Translations under genes and position numbers: made by a program
DNA from: Dictyobacter kobayashii
GTDB taxonomy: Bacteria; Chloroflexota; Ktedonobacteria; Ktedonobacterales; Ktedonobacteraceae
Direction of reading: 5' to 3'
DNA: 64,000 nt
NCBI RefSeq assembly: GCF_003967555.1
Contig: NZ_BIFS01000002.1
Location: 1,550,001-1,614,000 of the forward strand
Notes under the pieces: generated by a model
Told to the model about the DNA's origin: nothing
Seen by the model: only the letters and a program-made list of their open reading frames with translations
The model's database searches: none
Shown: in pieces, positions 19,280 to 27,285 of the stretch
Layout: each line of letters begins with the position of its first letter
Position numbering within the stretch: the stretch's first letter is position 1

Positions 19280-19567
19280 ATGACCAAATTTTCAGAATTT
19301 GAACAACCAGAATCGCTAAGTGATGTATGTGTTGTTCAGGAGGCCGCCACTTTACTAGGCGTAAAAACAAACCGCATTCACGCAATGATTGAAGATGGAA
19401 CCTTACCTTCCCGCTTAGCTACGGTAGAAGAAACCGCGCAACTTCTATCGAGCCAACGGATTAAGGGAGTACCTGGATCGGGTATTCGACTTATTCCCCA
19501 GCTTGCCGTAGCTGCGGCTGTCGGACGCCGAAAACGTGGCTGGCCCAAAGGTGTAGCGCGTAATTAG
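19280..19567 (+). CDS. Small HTH DNA-binding protein (excisionase/MerR-like)
   Basis: 95 residues from the ATG at 19280 (AGGAGAG 9 nt upstream; a longer start at 19253 lacks a site). The central segment, SLSDVCVVQEAATLLGVKTNRIHAMIEDGTLPSR, is a winged MerR/Xis-type HTH. The C-terminus is basic (GRRKRGWPKG). Such proteins act as excisionases, control factors or partition/replication regulators. Here it sits between the large replication-module gene and the parA region, with a hairpin operator before it and satellite palindromes after it, so control of the module is likely. Confidence 0.7.
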   Translation: MTKFSEFEQPESLSDVCVVQEAATLLGVKTNRIHAMIEDGTLPSRLATVEETAQLLSSQRIKGVPGSGIRLIPQLAVAAAVGRRKRGWPKGVARN

Positions 19568-19595
19568 CGCATTCATTTTATTTTGTTACTATTAT

Positions 19596-19667
19596 TCAAT
19601 TTACGTGTACGTGTACGTGTACGTAGATGTGTACGTACACGTACACGTACACGTACACGTAAATTGA
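19596..19667. repeat. Satellite palindrome of TACGTG/CACGTA units
   Basis: TCAATTTA plus four to five TACGTG-type units is mirrored by CACGTA units and TAAATTGA. The centre (GATGTG) is imperfect. It is the same hexamer family as the array at 21895-22901 but arranged as an inverted repeat. It lies 30 bp after the HTH gene stop. Confidence 0.75.
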
Positions 19668-19774
19668 GCTCAAATTTATACAAAAATACGTTTCTAATAC
19701 ACCAAAAAGCCTTTTTTAGACCTATGGAGATGTGTTACAATGCAAGAGGCTATGCGTCTTTTATTGTAGAGGAA

Positions 19775-19825
19775 TTACGTATACGTAGATGTACACGTAT
19801 ACGTATACGTGTACGTAGATATGCA
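19775..19825. repeat. Satellite cluster of ACGTAT/ACGTAC units
   Basis: Mixed ACGTAT, ACGTAC and ACGTAG words with partial dyad symmetry; the second of two such clusters upstream of parA. Confidence 0.65.
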
Positions 19826-19843
19826 AAAGAGAGATAATTATTG

Positions 19844-19901
19844 CTTAATTCAGAGTCAAAGCGTTCCTTATATATAAGGAACGCTTTGACTCTGAATTAA
19901 G
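19844..19901. promoter_or_regulatory. 58-bp perfect palindrome upstream of parA
   Basis: Symmetry about the centre at 19872/19873 is complete over 29 bp per arm. The core GTTCCTTATATATAAGGAAC recurs in shorter form at 19962-19977. It could be a terminator of the upstream gene, an operator of the par operon, or both. Confidence 0.7.
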
Positions 19902-19961
19902 GCAGGAAAGAGATACTACGCGGGCACATTCTGAGAGCAATCTTGCAAAGACACAAAACTA

Positions 19962-19977
19962 TTCCTTATATAAGGAA
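19962..19977. promoter_or_regulatory. 16-bp palindrome, probable par operator
   Basis: TTCCTTATATAAGGAA, the shared core of the 58-bp palindrome, 134 bp before the parA start. RHH partition proteins commonly repress their own operon, so the downstream RHH protein is the first candidate binder. Confidence 0.5.
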
Positions 19978-20110
19978 CGGTTTCTGCAGACAAATGCTAA
20001 GCCTGGACATATTAAGCCAGCAAAAGTCTGTAGGAAACGCAGAGTTTGAAGGCTTTTAAAGTGATCAGAGATGAGGGATCACGTTATCTGAAAGGAATAA
20101 ACAAGAAGTT

Positions 20111-20877
20111 ATGACAAGAATTTTTGCACTCTGCAATAACAAAGGCGGGGTCACCAAGACGACCACCGCCGTTAATCTTGGCTATGGCCTGGCCCGTGCT
20201 GGTAAACGAGTACTCCTGGTGGATACTGATGCTCAGAGCAATAGTACATACAGTTTGTTAGGAACCCTGGACCAGGAGCAAACATTATTTGATGTATTAA
20301 CCCAGGGTGCTAAAATGACCGATATCCTTGTTGAGTCTGTGGGGCAAAAAGGATTATTTGTTGCTCCAAGCTCAATTAACCTGAGCGCCGCTGATCTATT
20401 AATGGCATCCGCGCCCGGTCGTGAACATAAACTTGCGCGTTCGCTCAGTCAAGTCAAAGAGAATTTTGACTATATTTTAATTGATACCCCCCCAATCTGG
20501 GAGTCCTAACCGTAAACTCATTTATTGCCTGCACCGATGTTATAATTCCAATTGCTTTAACAACCTATGCATTGATTGGTATTAGCATTCTTGAAACAAC
20601 CATGCAAGAATTGCGAGAGAATTTAGACGTCTCCCTACCAATCTTTGGTGTTGTAGCAAATCTGGACGATCACACCCGTCTGAGCACAGATGTTTTAAGC
20701 GCTGTACGCGAACATTTTGGTGACTTAGTATTTGATGCTGTAATCCCCCGCAACATCAAAGTAGAAGAGGCGCATAATCAGATCGCCTGCCTTTTCGATT
20801 ACGCACCAACCAGCACAGGCGCTATAGCCTACTCAAAACTGGTAAAGGAGGTACTCGAGCGTGCCGAAGGAAACTAA
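20111..20877 (+). CDS. parA: ParA-type partition ATPase (frameshifted in this sequence)
   Basis: Full length would be about 255 residues. Deviant Walker A is CNNKGGVTKTTTAVNLG at residues 8-24, the Walker A' region is LLVDTDAQSN, and Walker B is YILIDTPP. The frame stops at 20509 after a run of seven C (20487-20493). With eight C it continues DTPPNLGVLTVNSF and joins the second part, which ends ...EVLERAEGN at 20877. There is no N-terminal HTH, so this is the short type Ib ParA that pairs with a small RHH protein. It uses ATP-driven patterning on the nucleoid to segregate the replicon. It overlaps the RHH gene by 17 bp. Confidence 0.88.
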
Positions 20878-21580
20878 GAAATTTATCAATCCTCTACTGC
20901 GGCCCAGCCAGGCCGCAGAAAGTAGAACTGTGTCACCGCCAGCTGAGGTGGTAGACGAGCCAGTAGAGGAAGTCGCGCAAGAAGTAAAGGAAGAGAAGCC
21001 GGTAGCCCAGGTCGAGCCGGCTCCGCTTGAAGCCGCCACTGAGGTTCCAGCCCAGGCTGAATCAATCCAATCAGCTCCAATAGCCAAAGAGACTCCAACT
21101 AAAAAGGCGCGCCCAACGGCTGAAAATGATAGTGAAAAAGCTTTCGCTGCGGAAGAGACCAGGATCAATGCACGCCGTGAAGCTTCTACAACTTCTCTGC
21201 CAGCCAGAAGTGATCCGAAAGCCCGAGATGTGACGCCACCTCGCTCTCGTCAATCAGCGACACGTAGTGAGGCAGCACCATATGTGAAGAATCATGATAG
21301 CTCTGGTCTAAAGCTGACAGATTTTCCAGAGAATAATTTTCTTCTTGATGAAGACTATGCTACTTATGATCCCTCCACATCTTCAGAGGATGGGCGTGGG
21401 GCAGCTAAACGCCGCCGTAGCTTGCAGCCCTTTGAAAGTACCCACGAACGAATTACCCTGTGGATGGATAAACAACTTAAGCAGCAATTTGAAGAGCTCG
21501 CGCTACAACGTGAGCTCCCCAAAACAGCCCTGATTAACGAAGCAGTAGCCGCATTACTTGATAAATATGGTGCACGCTAA
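20861..21580 (+). CDS. RHH centromere-binding partner of ParA (ParB analogue)
   Basis: 239 residues from a GTG at 20861 with AGGAGG 9 nt upstream, translationally coupled to parA. Residues 1-190 are disordered, rich in Pro, Ala and Glu, and presumably include the ParA-contacting part. The last 45 residues (HERITLWMDKQLKQQFEELA...LPKTALINEAVAALLDKYG) are a ribbon-helix-helix domain of the CopG/ParG/Omega type. RHH partition proteins bind tandem short repeats cooperatively. The 6-bp repeat arrays on both sides are the obvious candidate target. It is longer than typical ParG/Omega proteins (70-100 residues) because of the tail. The operon ends at a strong terminator. Confidence 0.8.
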   Translation: MPKETKKFINPLLRPSQAAESRTVSPPAEVVDEPVEEVAQEVKEEKPVAQVEPAPLEAATEVPAQAESIQSAPIAKETPTKKARPTAENDSEKAFAAEETRINARREASTTSLPARSDPKARDVTPPRSRQSATRSEAAPYVKNHDSSGLKLTDFPENNFLLDEDYATYDPSTSSEDGRGAAKRRRSLQPFESTHERITLWMDKQLKQQFEELALQRELPKTALINEAVAALLDKYGAR

Positions 21581-21623
21581 TCCTATCAAAATAAGAGCAC
21601 AAATTATCCATATATGGATCTTA

Positions 21624-21667
21624 CTTAAAGAGCATCCTGGCGAGAGATGGCCAGGATGCTCTTTAAG
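21624..21667 (+). terminator. Terminator of the par operon
   Basis: An 18-bp perfect stem (CTTAAAGAGCATCCTGGC and its complement) with an 8-nt loop, 44 bp after the RHH stop. Confidence 0.8.
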
Positions 21668-21894
21668 TTGCGCAAGCATATTCAGTTATGGCAATTCTTG
21701 AGCAATCGTCTAATGGTGATCGATCTCATTTATAAAAATTTTGCTGATAAAAACTATAAGAAGTATATTGAAGAAGGTTGTTCAGGCTTATTAAATATAC
21801 TTCTTGTTGGAGTTAATTATATTGAGTAATGCAAACCTTCAAATTGCCTAGAGATTTATCGATATAATAGATTTTATATTCTCGATTCCCTTTA
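21668..21894. other. Spacer between par terminator and hexamer array
   Basis: About 230 bp, AT-rich; a short frame at 21647-21829 overlaps the terminator and has no support as a gene. Confidence 0.5.
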
Positions 21895-22901
21895 CACGTA
21901 GACGTACACGTACACGTACACGTACACGTACACGTACACGTAGACGTACACGTACACGTAGACGTACACGTAGACGTACACGTACACGTAGACGTAGACG
22001 TACACGTAGACGTACACGTACACGTAGACGTAGACGTACACGTAGACGTAGACGTACACGTAGACGTACACGTACACGTAGACGTAGACGTACACGTAGA
22101 CGTACACGTACACGTAGACGTAGACGTAGACGTAGACGTACACGTACACGTACACGTACACGTACACGTAGACGTACACGTAGACGTACACGTAGACGTA
22201 CACGTACACGTACACGTACACGTAGACGTACACGTAGACGTACACGTAGACGTAGACGTACACGTAGACGTACACGTAGACGTAGACGTAGACGTACACG
22301 TACACGTACACGTACACGTACACGTAGACGTACACGTACACGTACACGTACACGTACACGTACACGTAGACGTAGACGTACACGTACACGTACACGTACA
22401 CGTACACGTACACGTACACGTACACGTAGACGTACACGTACACGTACACGTACACGTACACGTACACGTAGACGTAGACGTACACGTAGACGTACACGTA
22501 GACGTAGACGTAGACGTACACGTAGACGTACACGTAGACGTACACGTAGACGTACACGTAGACGTACACGTACACGTAGACGTACACGTACACGTACACG
22601 TACACGTACACGTACACGTACACGTACACGTACACGTACACGTACACGTACACGTAGACGTAGACGTAGACGTAGACGTACACGTACACGTACACGTACA
22701 CGTACACGTACACGTACACGTACACGTACACGTACACGTACACGTACACGTACACGTACACGTACACGTACACGTACACGTACACGTACACGTACACGTA
22801 CACGTACACGTACACGTACACGTACACGTACACGTACACGTACACGTACACGTACACGTACACGTACACGTAGACGTACACGTACACGTAGACGTACACG
22901 G
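21895..22901. repeat. Hexamer array, about 167 units of CACGTA or GACGTA; putative centromere
   Basis: One kilobase of uninterrupted 6-bp units that differ only at the first base (C or G). The G form is frequent up to about 22680, often as GG or GGGG blocks. From 22681 to about 22870 some 32 units are all C. Because TACGTG and TACGTC both encode Tyr-Val, the minus strand reads as a spurious 335-residue (Tyr-Val)n frame. It lies 300 bp after the RHH/ParA operon and shares its unit with the flanking satellite palindromes, so I read it as a greatly expanded RHH-binding centromere. Confidence 0.85.
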
Positions 22902-22932
22902 GATGATATTTTACTATCTGGTGAACAATCTG

Positions 22933-22978
22933 GTTTTTCTTTTCACGTATACGTATACGTATACGTGAAAAGAAAAAC
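22933..22978. repeat. 46-bp perfect palindrome with ACGTAT satellite core
   Basis: GTTTTTCTTTTC, then self-complementary ACGTAT units, then GAAAAGAAAAAC; no mismatch. It lies 32 bp after the array. Confidence 0.8.
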
Positions 22979-23343
22979 GATTTTTTGATGGAAGTACGAA
23001 AATGCAGAGTGTACGAAGAGTAGAGATGCCTTTATTTGCGTTTTTAAGGGCGTAGAAGGGCTATGGGTTCCTGAAGATAGTTATTGATACCTTTTTATCG
23101 CAAAGGGGGCTTTCTCATCTGTCTTATGCGTTTTTAGCTGAAGCATTGAATTTCGAATTTATGATTGCTTTTTACAATATGCTGATTAGTATCGACATCA
23201 GACTTGAAAGTGGCATTGCGATGGAAATAATTGGGCACAATTATTGTGATAAAAGGGGATTAGCACTGCTTGCAATATTCAAAAACATGTGAGTATTTGA
23301 GTAGTTTGATGGTACTTAAAGCAGCAAAAAATAATCGATTCCC
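22979..23343. other. Intergenic, about 365 bp
   Basis: No gene recognised; an AT-rich spacer between two satellite palindromes. Confidence 0.5.
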
Positions 23344-23393
23344 TTGAGTTTAGCATAACGTATACGTATACGTATACGTTATACTAAACTCAA
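23344..23393. repeat. 50-bp palindrome with ACGTAT satellite core
   Basis: TTGAGTTTAG...CTAAACTCAA arms around ACGTAT units, with a single mismatched pair (23354/23383). It is the fourth member of the palindromic satellite set. The AT-rich arms differ from copy to copy; only the core is shared. Confidence 0.8.
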
Positions 23394-23525
23394 TTTTATT
23401 CTTATATTCATGGTAAAGGTATTAAGGTATTGACGCTTCTCGCAAGAATGAACAAAGGCCCAGTCGTTTATAATTAGAAGGAGATGTGCTAGAATAAAGG
23501 TATCTCAAAGAGGAGCGATAATAAA

Positions 23526-23985
23526 ATGCAGGACGAAGTTTTGCTTCGATATATTATTGATCAAATCAAGGACATTAAAGGTATAAATGCCATTGTACTG
23601 GGAGGATCATACGCGAGTAATTCACAGCGACCTGACTCTGACATTGATATCGGCATATACTATTCTGAAGCGAATCCTCTCGACATAAGAACTATACGTT
23701 TAGTGGCACAGACTCTTAATGATTTTGCTGATCCTACCGTAACCAAACCAGGAGGATGGGGCACCTGGGTCAATGGGGAGCCTGGCTAACTGTACAAGGA
23801 CAACGCGTTGATTTTCTATATCGCAACCTGGACTTTGTAACTAAGACCATTGAAGATTGCCTGAATGGCAAGATCTTATCCGATTATTGGCAACAACCTG
23901 CCTATGGTTTTCATAGTTTTATGTATTGCGCAGAAACATTTATCTGCCAACCGTTCTATGAAACTTACCCAAATATGGACAAGCC
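23526..23985 (+). pseudogene. Nucleotidyltransferase, N-terminal part (interrupted by TnpB elements)
   Basis: Starts MQDEVLLRYIIDQIKDIKGI. The nucleotidyltransferase motif GGSYASNSQRPDSDIDIGIY (GS...DxD) is complete, as in aminoglycoside/MNT-type transferases. A frame break at 23775-23778 (GGGG) is repaired by one added G, giving WGTWVNGGAWLTVQGQRVDFLYRNLDFV. The coding sense stops near 23985 (FICQPFYETYP) where TnpB element 1 begins. Parts B (25421-25552) and C (27069-27235) are the rest of the gene. The original was probably a protein of about 270-290 residues. Two insertions make it inactive regardless of the frameshift. Confidence 0.78.
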
Positions 23986-23989
23986 ATAT

Positions 23990-25415
23990 TTAGCGTTCAC
24001 TTCCTGCTTCATCCAGGGCAGTTTCACTTGCTCTCACGAGCAAGCCAGCGCTGCCCTGTCCACAGGCTTCACTTCCGGCAGAACTTGCCGTACTCTTCTT
24101 CGTTATCCTGCCGCCTTGAGGGCGAGATTTATTGCAGCATTCAAGTCGCGATCGATCACGTAGCCGCACTCCTTACATTGGAAGAGGCGGTCGGACAGCG
24201 TCAGGTCTTCATCGATCCACCCACACCACGAACAGGTTTTGCTCGACGGCTCCCATCGAGACACCGTGTAGATCAGTGAGCCCGCCTGCTTCGCTTTATA
24301 GTCCAGTTGCTGGCGAAACTCGGCAAATCCCACATCCACTATAGCTCTGCTCAGTTTCCGATTTTTTACCATGCCGCTCACCTGCAAATCCTCCAGTACG
24401 ATACACGTCGGGCGCTCCTGATCTGGCTTGGTTTTCGCGACAATCAGCGAGGTCACCTGATGCAACGTGTCTTTGCGCAGGTTGGCAATATGGGCATGCA
24501 ACCGGGCGAGTTTGCGCGCCGCTTTCTGTCGATGTTTGCTGCCCGGCTGTTTACGCGCATGTTGACGGCAGAGCCGTTTGAGGTGTTTGAGATGCGAGCC
24601 GAGCGCTTTCGGATTCCGAAACACCCGACCATCCGAGAGCGTCGCCATCGCTTTGATCCCTACGTCGATCCCGATCGTCTCTCCGAGCGCAATCCCAGGC
24701 TCGGCATGTTCCTCCTCCACCTGCACCGACACATACCAGCGTCCGGCCCGTTCCGACACGGTGGCCGAGAGAATGTGCACCCCTTTGGTGGGAAGATAGC
24801 CCTGTTCTTTGAGACGGAGCTTGCCTAAGCGTGGCAATTGCACCCAGTCTTTGCCGATATGAATGGTGCCAGTCAAGCGGAAACTGCCAATGCCGCGTTT
24901 TTTCGACTTGAAGCGCGGAAAGCCGAGCTTGCCACGAAACGTCCCCTGCTTCTTCTTTTGGCAGCGCTTCCAGAAGTTGCGAAACGCTTTCTCCAGATCA
25001 CGCAAACTTTCTTGAGGCGCGGCTTTGCTGACCTCATACATCCAGTGGAGTTCTGTTTGTTTGAGGGCATTGAGTTCTTTATGCAGGCTCATCGCGTTGG
25101 GCGCTTTCCGACCGGCCTCCCGCTCTTCTTGATAGCGGCGCAGGCCCCAATTGTATGCATAGCGGGCAGCACCCGCATGCTTCAGGCAGGCGGTACGTTG
25201 CGCATTATTCAGCTTGAGTTCAGTTTTATAGCCACGGACGATGAGCGCCATACGTCCTCTTCCTCCATCTGCTTCTCACTACAGGCTTTCATCTGTGCCG
25301 CCCAGTGTTTAACCTTGTGGGCCTTCGTTCGCCAGCACGTGCTTCCTCTGGCTCAATTTCATGGCTGTATTTTACCATGAAGTGTCTATATCTCCCCATA
25401 AAATAAGAAATTAGT
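23990..25415 (-). mobile_element. IS200/IS605-superfamily element 1 (tnpB only)
   Basis: It interrupts the nucleotidyltransferase gene. Contents are one intact tnpB and, downstream of it, structured DNA at 24014-24058: CAGGGCAG and CTGCCCTG enclose an inner CTTGCTC/GAGCAAG hairpin, as expected for the right end and guide-RNA (omega-RNA) region. No tnpA is present, so it is a non-autonomous or IS1341-type copy. Boundaries are approximate, taken from where the host reading stops and resumes. Confidence 0.7.
24103..25251 (-). CDS. tnpB: TnpB, RNA-guided nuclease of IS200/IS605 superfamily
   Basis: 382 residues, apparently full length. RuvC residues are visible as D in TIGIDVGIKAM, E in IVLEDLQVSG and D in YVIDRDLNAAINLA. 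The zinc ribbon is CSWCG...CKECG. The N-terminal OrfB HTH-like part begins MALIVRGYKTELKLNNAQ. TnpB proteins cut DNA guided by an RNA from the element's right end and help retain the transposon. All catalytic residues are present, so it should be active. It lies antisense to the host gene it interrupts. Confidence 0.93.
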   Translation of the reverse strand: MALIVRGYKTELKLNNAQRTACLKHAGAARYAYNWGLRRYQEEREAGRKAPNAMSLHKELNALKQTELHWMYEVSKAAPQESLRDLEKAFRNFWKRCQKKKQGTFRGKLGFPRFKSKKRGIGSFRLTGTIHIGKDWVQLPRLGKLRLKEQGYLPTKGVHILSATVSERAGRWYVSVQVEEEHAEPGIALGETIGIDVGIKAMATLSDGRVFRNPKALGSHLKHLKRLCRQHARKQPGSKHRQKAARKLARLHAHIANLRKDTLHQVTSLIVAKTKPDQERPTCIVLEDLQVSGMVKNRKLSRAIVDVGFAEFRQQLDYKAKQAGSLIYTVSRWEPSSKTCSWCGWIDEDLTLSDRLFQCKECGYVIDRDLNAAINLALKAAG

Positions 25416-25420
25416 TATTA

Positions 25421-25552
25421 CCCCTCTATGATCCAGACCAATTGATTGCATCTTTAAAGGCTCGCCTGACTCAATATCCGCCACAACTCAAGAAAGCAAT
25501 TATTAGAAATTTTCTCTGGCAGGCCAGATTTACAGGAAACGAGCGAGAAAGC
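25421..25552 (+). pseudogene. Nucleotidyltransferase, middle part (B)
   Basis: Reads PLYDPDQLIASLKARLTQYP, then PQLKKAIIRNFLWQARFTGNE, continuing the helical domain typical after the nucleotidyltransferase core. It is flanked by TnpB element 1 on the left and element 2 on the right. Confidence 0.7.
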
Positions 25553-25562
25553 CCCCGTCCAT

Positions 25563-25760
25563 TCATGGCGGGGATGAATCGCTGTTCCTTATTTGGGGCT
25601 TGGGCGGCATGGGTTGGTACGTTGGATCATCCCATGCCAGATAGGTGTCTAACGCTCGTCTGATGATTTCCGCCATGGGTAAATCTTCCTCTATGCTTCT
25701 CTTCTCCAGTTGTTTCTTCTGCCGTTCTGTGATGTAGATATTTGTTCGTTCTTTCCTCAT
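25563..25760 (-). CDS. Small RHH (CopG-like) protein carried by the tnpB element
   Basis: 65 residues, ATG at 25760 with AGAGGAAG upstream. MRKERTNIYITERQKKQLEKRS, then IEEDLPMAEIIRRALDTYL, is a clear ribbon-helix-helix; the tail is Pro-rich. It is divergent from tnpB across an 81-bp gap that contains a consensus promoter for tnpB with a palindrome between -35 and -10. RHH proteins are typically repressors, so it probably silences tnpB. Its stop codon lies in the left-end hairpin, so the gene is wholly inside the element. Confidence 0.8.
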   Translation of the reverse strand: MRKERTNIYITERQKKQLEKRSIEEDLPMAEIIRRALDTYLAWDDPTYQPMPPKPQIRNSDSSPP

Positions 25761-25778
25761 TATGCTTCCTCTTCTTGT

Positions 25779-25808
25779 TTGACATACTACCCTATTAGGG
25801 TGTATAAT
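25779..25808 (+). promoter_or_regulatory. tnpB promoter with embedded palindrome
   Basis: TTGACA (25779-25784), 18-bp spacer, TATAAT (25803-25808). The spacer holds ACCCTATTAGGGT (25789-25801), a near-perfect dyad ideally placed for repression by the divergent RHH protein. Confidence 0.72.
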
Positions 25809-25841
25809 ATAGCACAGAAATAAGGAAAGGACAAGGGCGCC

Positions 25842-26969
25842 ATGCTGATCTACGAATACAAGCTCGATGGCAACAAAACCCAATATGTTGCCATTGATGA
25901 AGCTATTCGTGTCGTGCAATTCATTCGTAACAAATGCCTCCGTCTGTGGATGGATGACCATGCGAGCAAGAATGACTTGCAGAAATATTGCGCCGTCCTT
26001 GCCAAAGAATTCCCCTTTGCCAACACCCTCAACTCACAAGCCAGACAGGCCAGTGCTGATCGGGCCTGGAATGCCATTCAACGTTTCTATGACAACTGCA
26101 AAGCCAAGAAACCAGGGAAGAAGGGCTACCCCAGGTTTCAGCACGATAACCGCTCTGTTGAGTACAAACAAACGGGATGGAAGTTGGAACCGGATGGCAG
26201 GCACATCACCTTCACCGATGGCTGTGGGATCGGTCGTCTCCGCTTAGTGGGGACGCGCGATATTGAAACCTTTCCGGTCAAGCAGATCAAGCGCGTGCGT
26301 CTCATTCGTTGTGCCGATGGCTACTATGTCCAGTTTGGGGTGCAGACGGACCGCGTGATTGAACATGAGATGACCGGGGCTATCGTGGGCATTGATGTGG
26401 GGTTGAAAGCCTACTATACCGACTCCGATAGCAATACGGTGGAGAACCCACGGCATTATCGTAAGGCAGAAGCTCGCTTGAAACGTTTGCAACGCCGCTT
26501 ATCGCGCAAGAAGAAGGGGTCAAAGAACCGCCTGAAGGCACGCCAACAGGTCGCCAGAGCGCATTTGAAAGTCCAGAGGCAGCGTGAAGATTTCGCCCGC
26601 AAAGAGGCGAACACGCTTGTGACATCTCACGATCTCATTGCCTACGAAGACTTGAAGATTGCCAATATGGTGCGCAATCGCCACCTTGCCAAGAGTATCA
26701 GTGATGCCGGATGGGGGCAATTCCTTTCCTGGGTCAACTACTACGGAGCTTTGCACGCGATCCCCGTCATCAAGGTTGCGCCCCACTTCACGAGTCAGAA
26801 CTGTAGTGGATGTGGCACGCTCGTCAAGAAAAGCCTGAGCGTGCGCACACACATCTGTCCTACCTGCGGGTTGGTGATGGACCGCGACCATAATGCCGCC
26901 CGCAACATTTTGAACAAGGCTCTCAGTACCGTCGGGCAGACGGGAACTGATGCACCACAGAGTGCATGA
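25842..26969 (+). CDS. tnpB: TnpB, RNA-guided nuclease of IS200/IS605 superfamily
   Basis: 375 residues, full length. RuvC residues: D in VGIDVGLKAYYTD, E in IAYEDLKIANM, D in VMDRDHNAARN. The zinc ribbon is CSGCG...CPTCG. It is only distantly similar to the TnpB at 24103-25251 (different N-terminus, MLIYEYKLDGNKTQ), so the two insertions are independent. The right-end hairpin follows 70-95 bp after the stop, where an omega-RNA would end. Expression is probably controlled by the element's RHH protein. Confidence 0.93.
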   Translation: MLIYEYKLDGNKTQYVAIDEAIRVVQFIRNKCLRLWMDDHASKNDLQKYCAVLAKEFPFANTLNSQARQASADRAWNAIQRFYDNCKAKKPGKKGYPRFQHDNRSVEYKQTGWKLEPDGRHITFTDGCGIGRLRLVGTRDIETFPVKQIKRVRLIRCADGYYVQFGVQTDRVIEHEMTGAIVGIDVGLKAYYTDSDSNTVENPRHYRKAEARLKRLQRRLSRKKKGSKNRLKARQQVARAHLKVQRQREDFARKEANTLVTSHDLIAYEDLKIANMVRNRHLAKSISDAGWGQFLSWVNYYGALHAIPVIKVAPHFTSQNCSGCGTLVKKSLSVRTHICPTCGLVMDRDHNAARNILNKALSTVGQTGTDAPQSA

Positions 26970-27068
26970 AACGCTTCTGGACATCGGACCTCCACTCTCT
27001 GGTAGCAATACCTCTGAGCGCGTCGGATGGGTGAAAGAAGAATCCCCGCGCATTTATGCCGGGGAGTG

Positions 27069-27235
27069 TCAAAGCCTTTTCTATTAAGCCAGCCAACTTT
27101 TTAGAGCGCATCAATACTCTATTAGGTTCAACTGGTGTCACCAGTCAGCAACTACAGGACTCAATCGCCAGCACAGAAGATTTGTATAAGCAGGTAGCTT
27201 TGTTAGGAGATAAGATCCTTACGCAAACTGAATAG
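27069..27235 (+). pseudogene. Nucleotidyltransferase, C-terminal part (C)
   Basis: Reads KAFSIKPANFLERINTLLGS, then TGVTSQQLQDSIASTEDLYK, ending in ...ILTQTE at TAG 27233-27235. It restores the expected C-terminal helices of the interrupted nucleotidyltransferase. Confidence 0.7.
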
Positions 27236-27285
27236 ACGATAATACATCATAGTCAGCTCGCGTAAAGATGCAGCATGTGAGTTAT

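Larger units (their letters stand above)
25553..27068. mobile_element. IS200/IS605-superfamily element 2 (RHH gene + tnpB)
   Basis: Both ends carry hairpins of the same design with one bulged base: CCCCG-T-CCAT-TC-ATGG-CGGGG (about 25554-25574) and CCCCG-C-GCAT-TT-ATGC-CGGGG (about 27043-27063), the latter followed by AGTGTCAAA. These are typical IS605-type termini. Inside are divergent RHH and tnpB genes; no tnpA. About 45 codons of the host gene seem to be missing between parts B and C, so insertion was not perfectly clean or was followed by deletion. Confidence 0.78.

Noticed and set aside
19583..19837. 84-aa Arg/Val-rich plus-strand frame
   Set aside because: It consists of satellite hexamers and AT-rich flank; no ribosome-binding site.
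20487..20493. Programmed frameshift in parA at the C run
   Set aside because: Possible in principle, but the same one-base loss occurs at many unrelated genes, so a sequence error is the simpler reading.
21892..22899. 335-residue Tyr-Val repeat protein on the minus strand
   Set aside because: It is a by-product of the hexamer array, since TACGTG and TACGTC both read Tyr-Val. No ribosome-binding site, and several other frames are open for the same reason.
21895..22901. Telomere of a linear replicon
   Set aside because: Hexamer repeats recall telomeres, but the array is internal, flanked by unique genes, and close to a partition operon. No resolvase or terminal-protein gene is seen.
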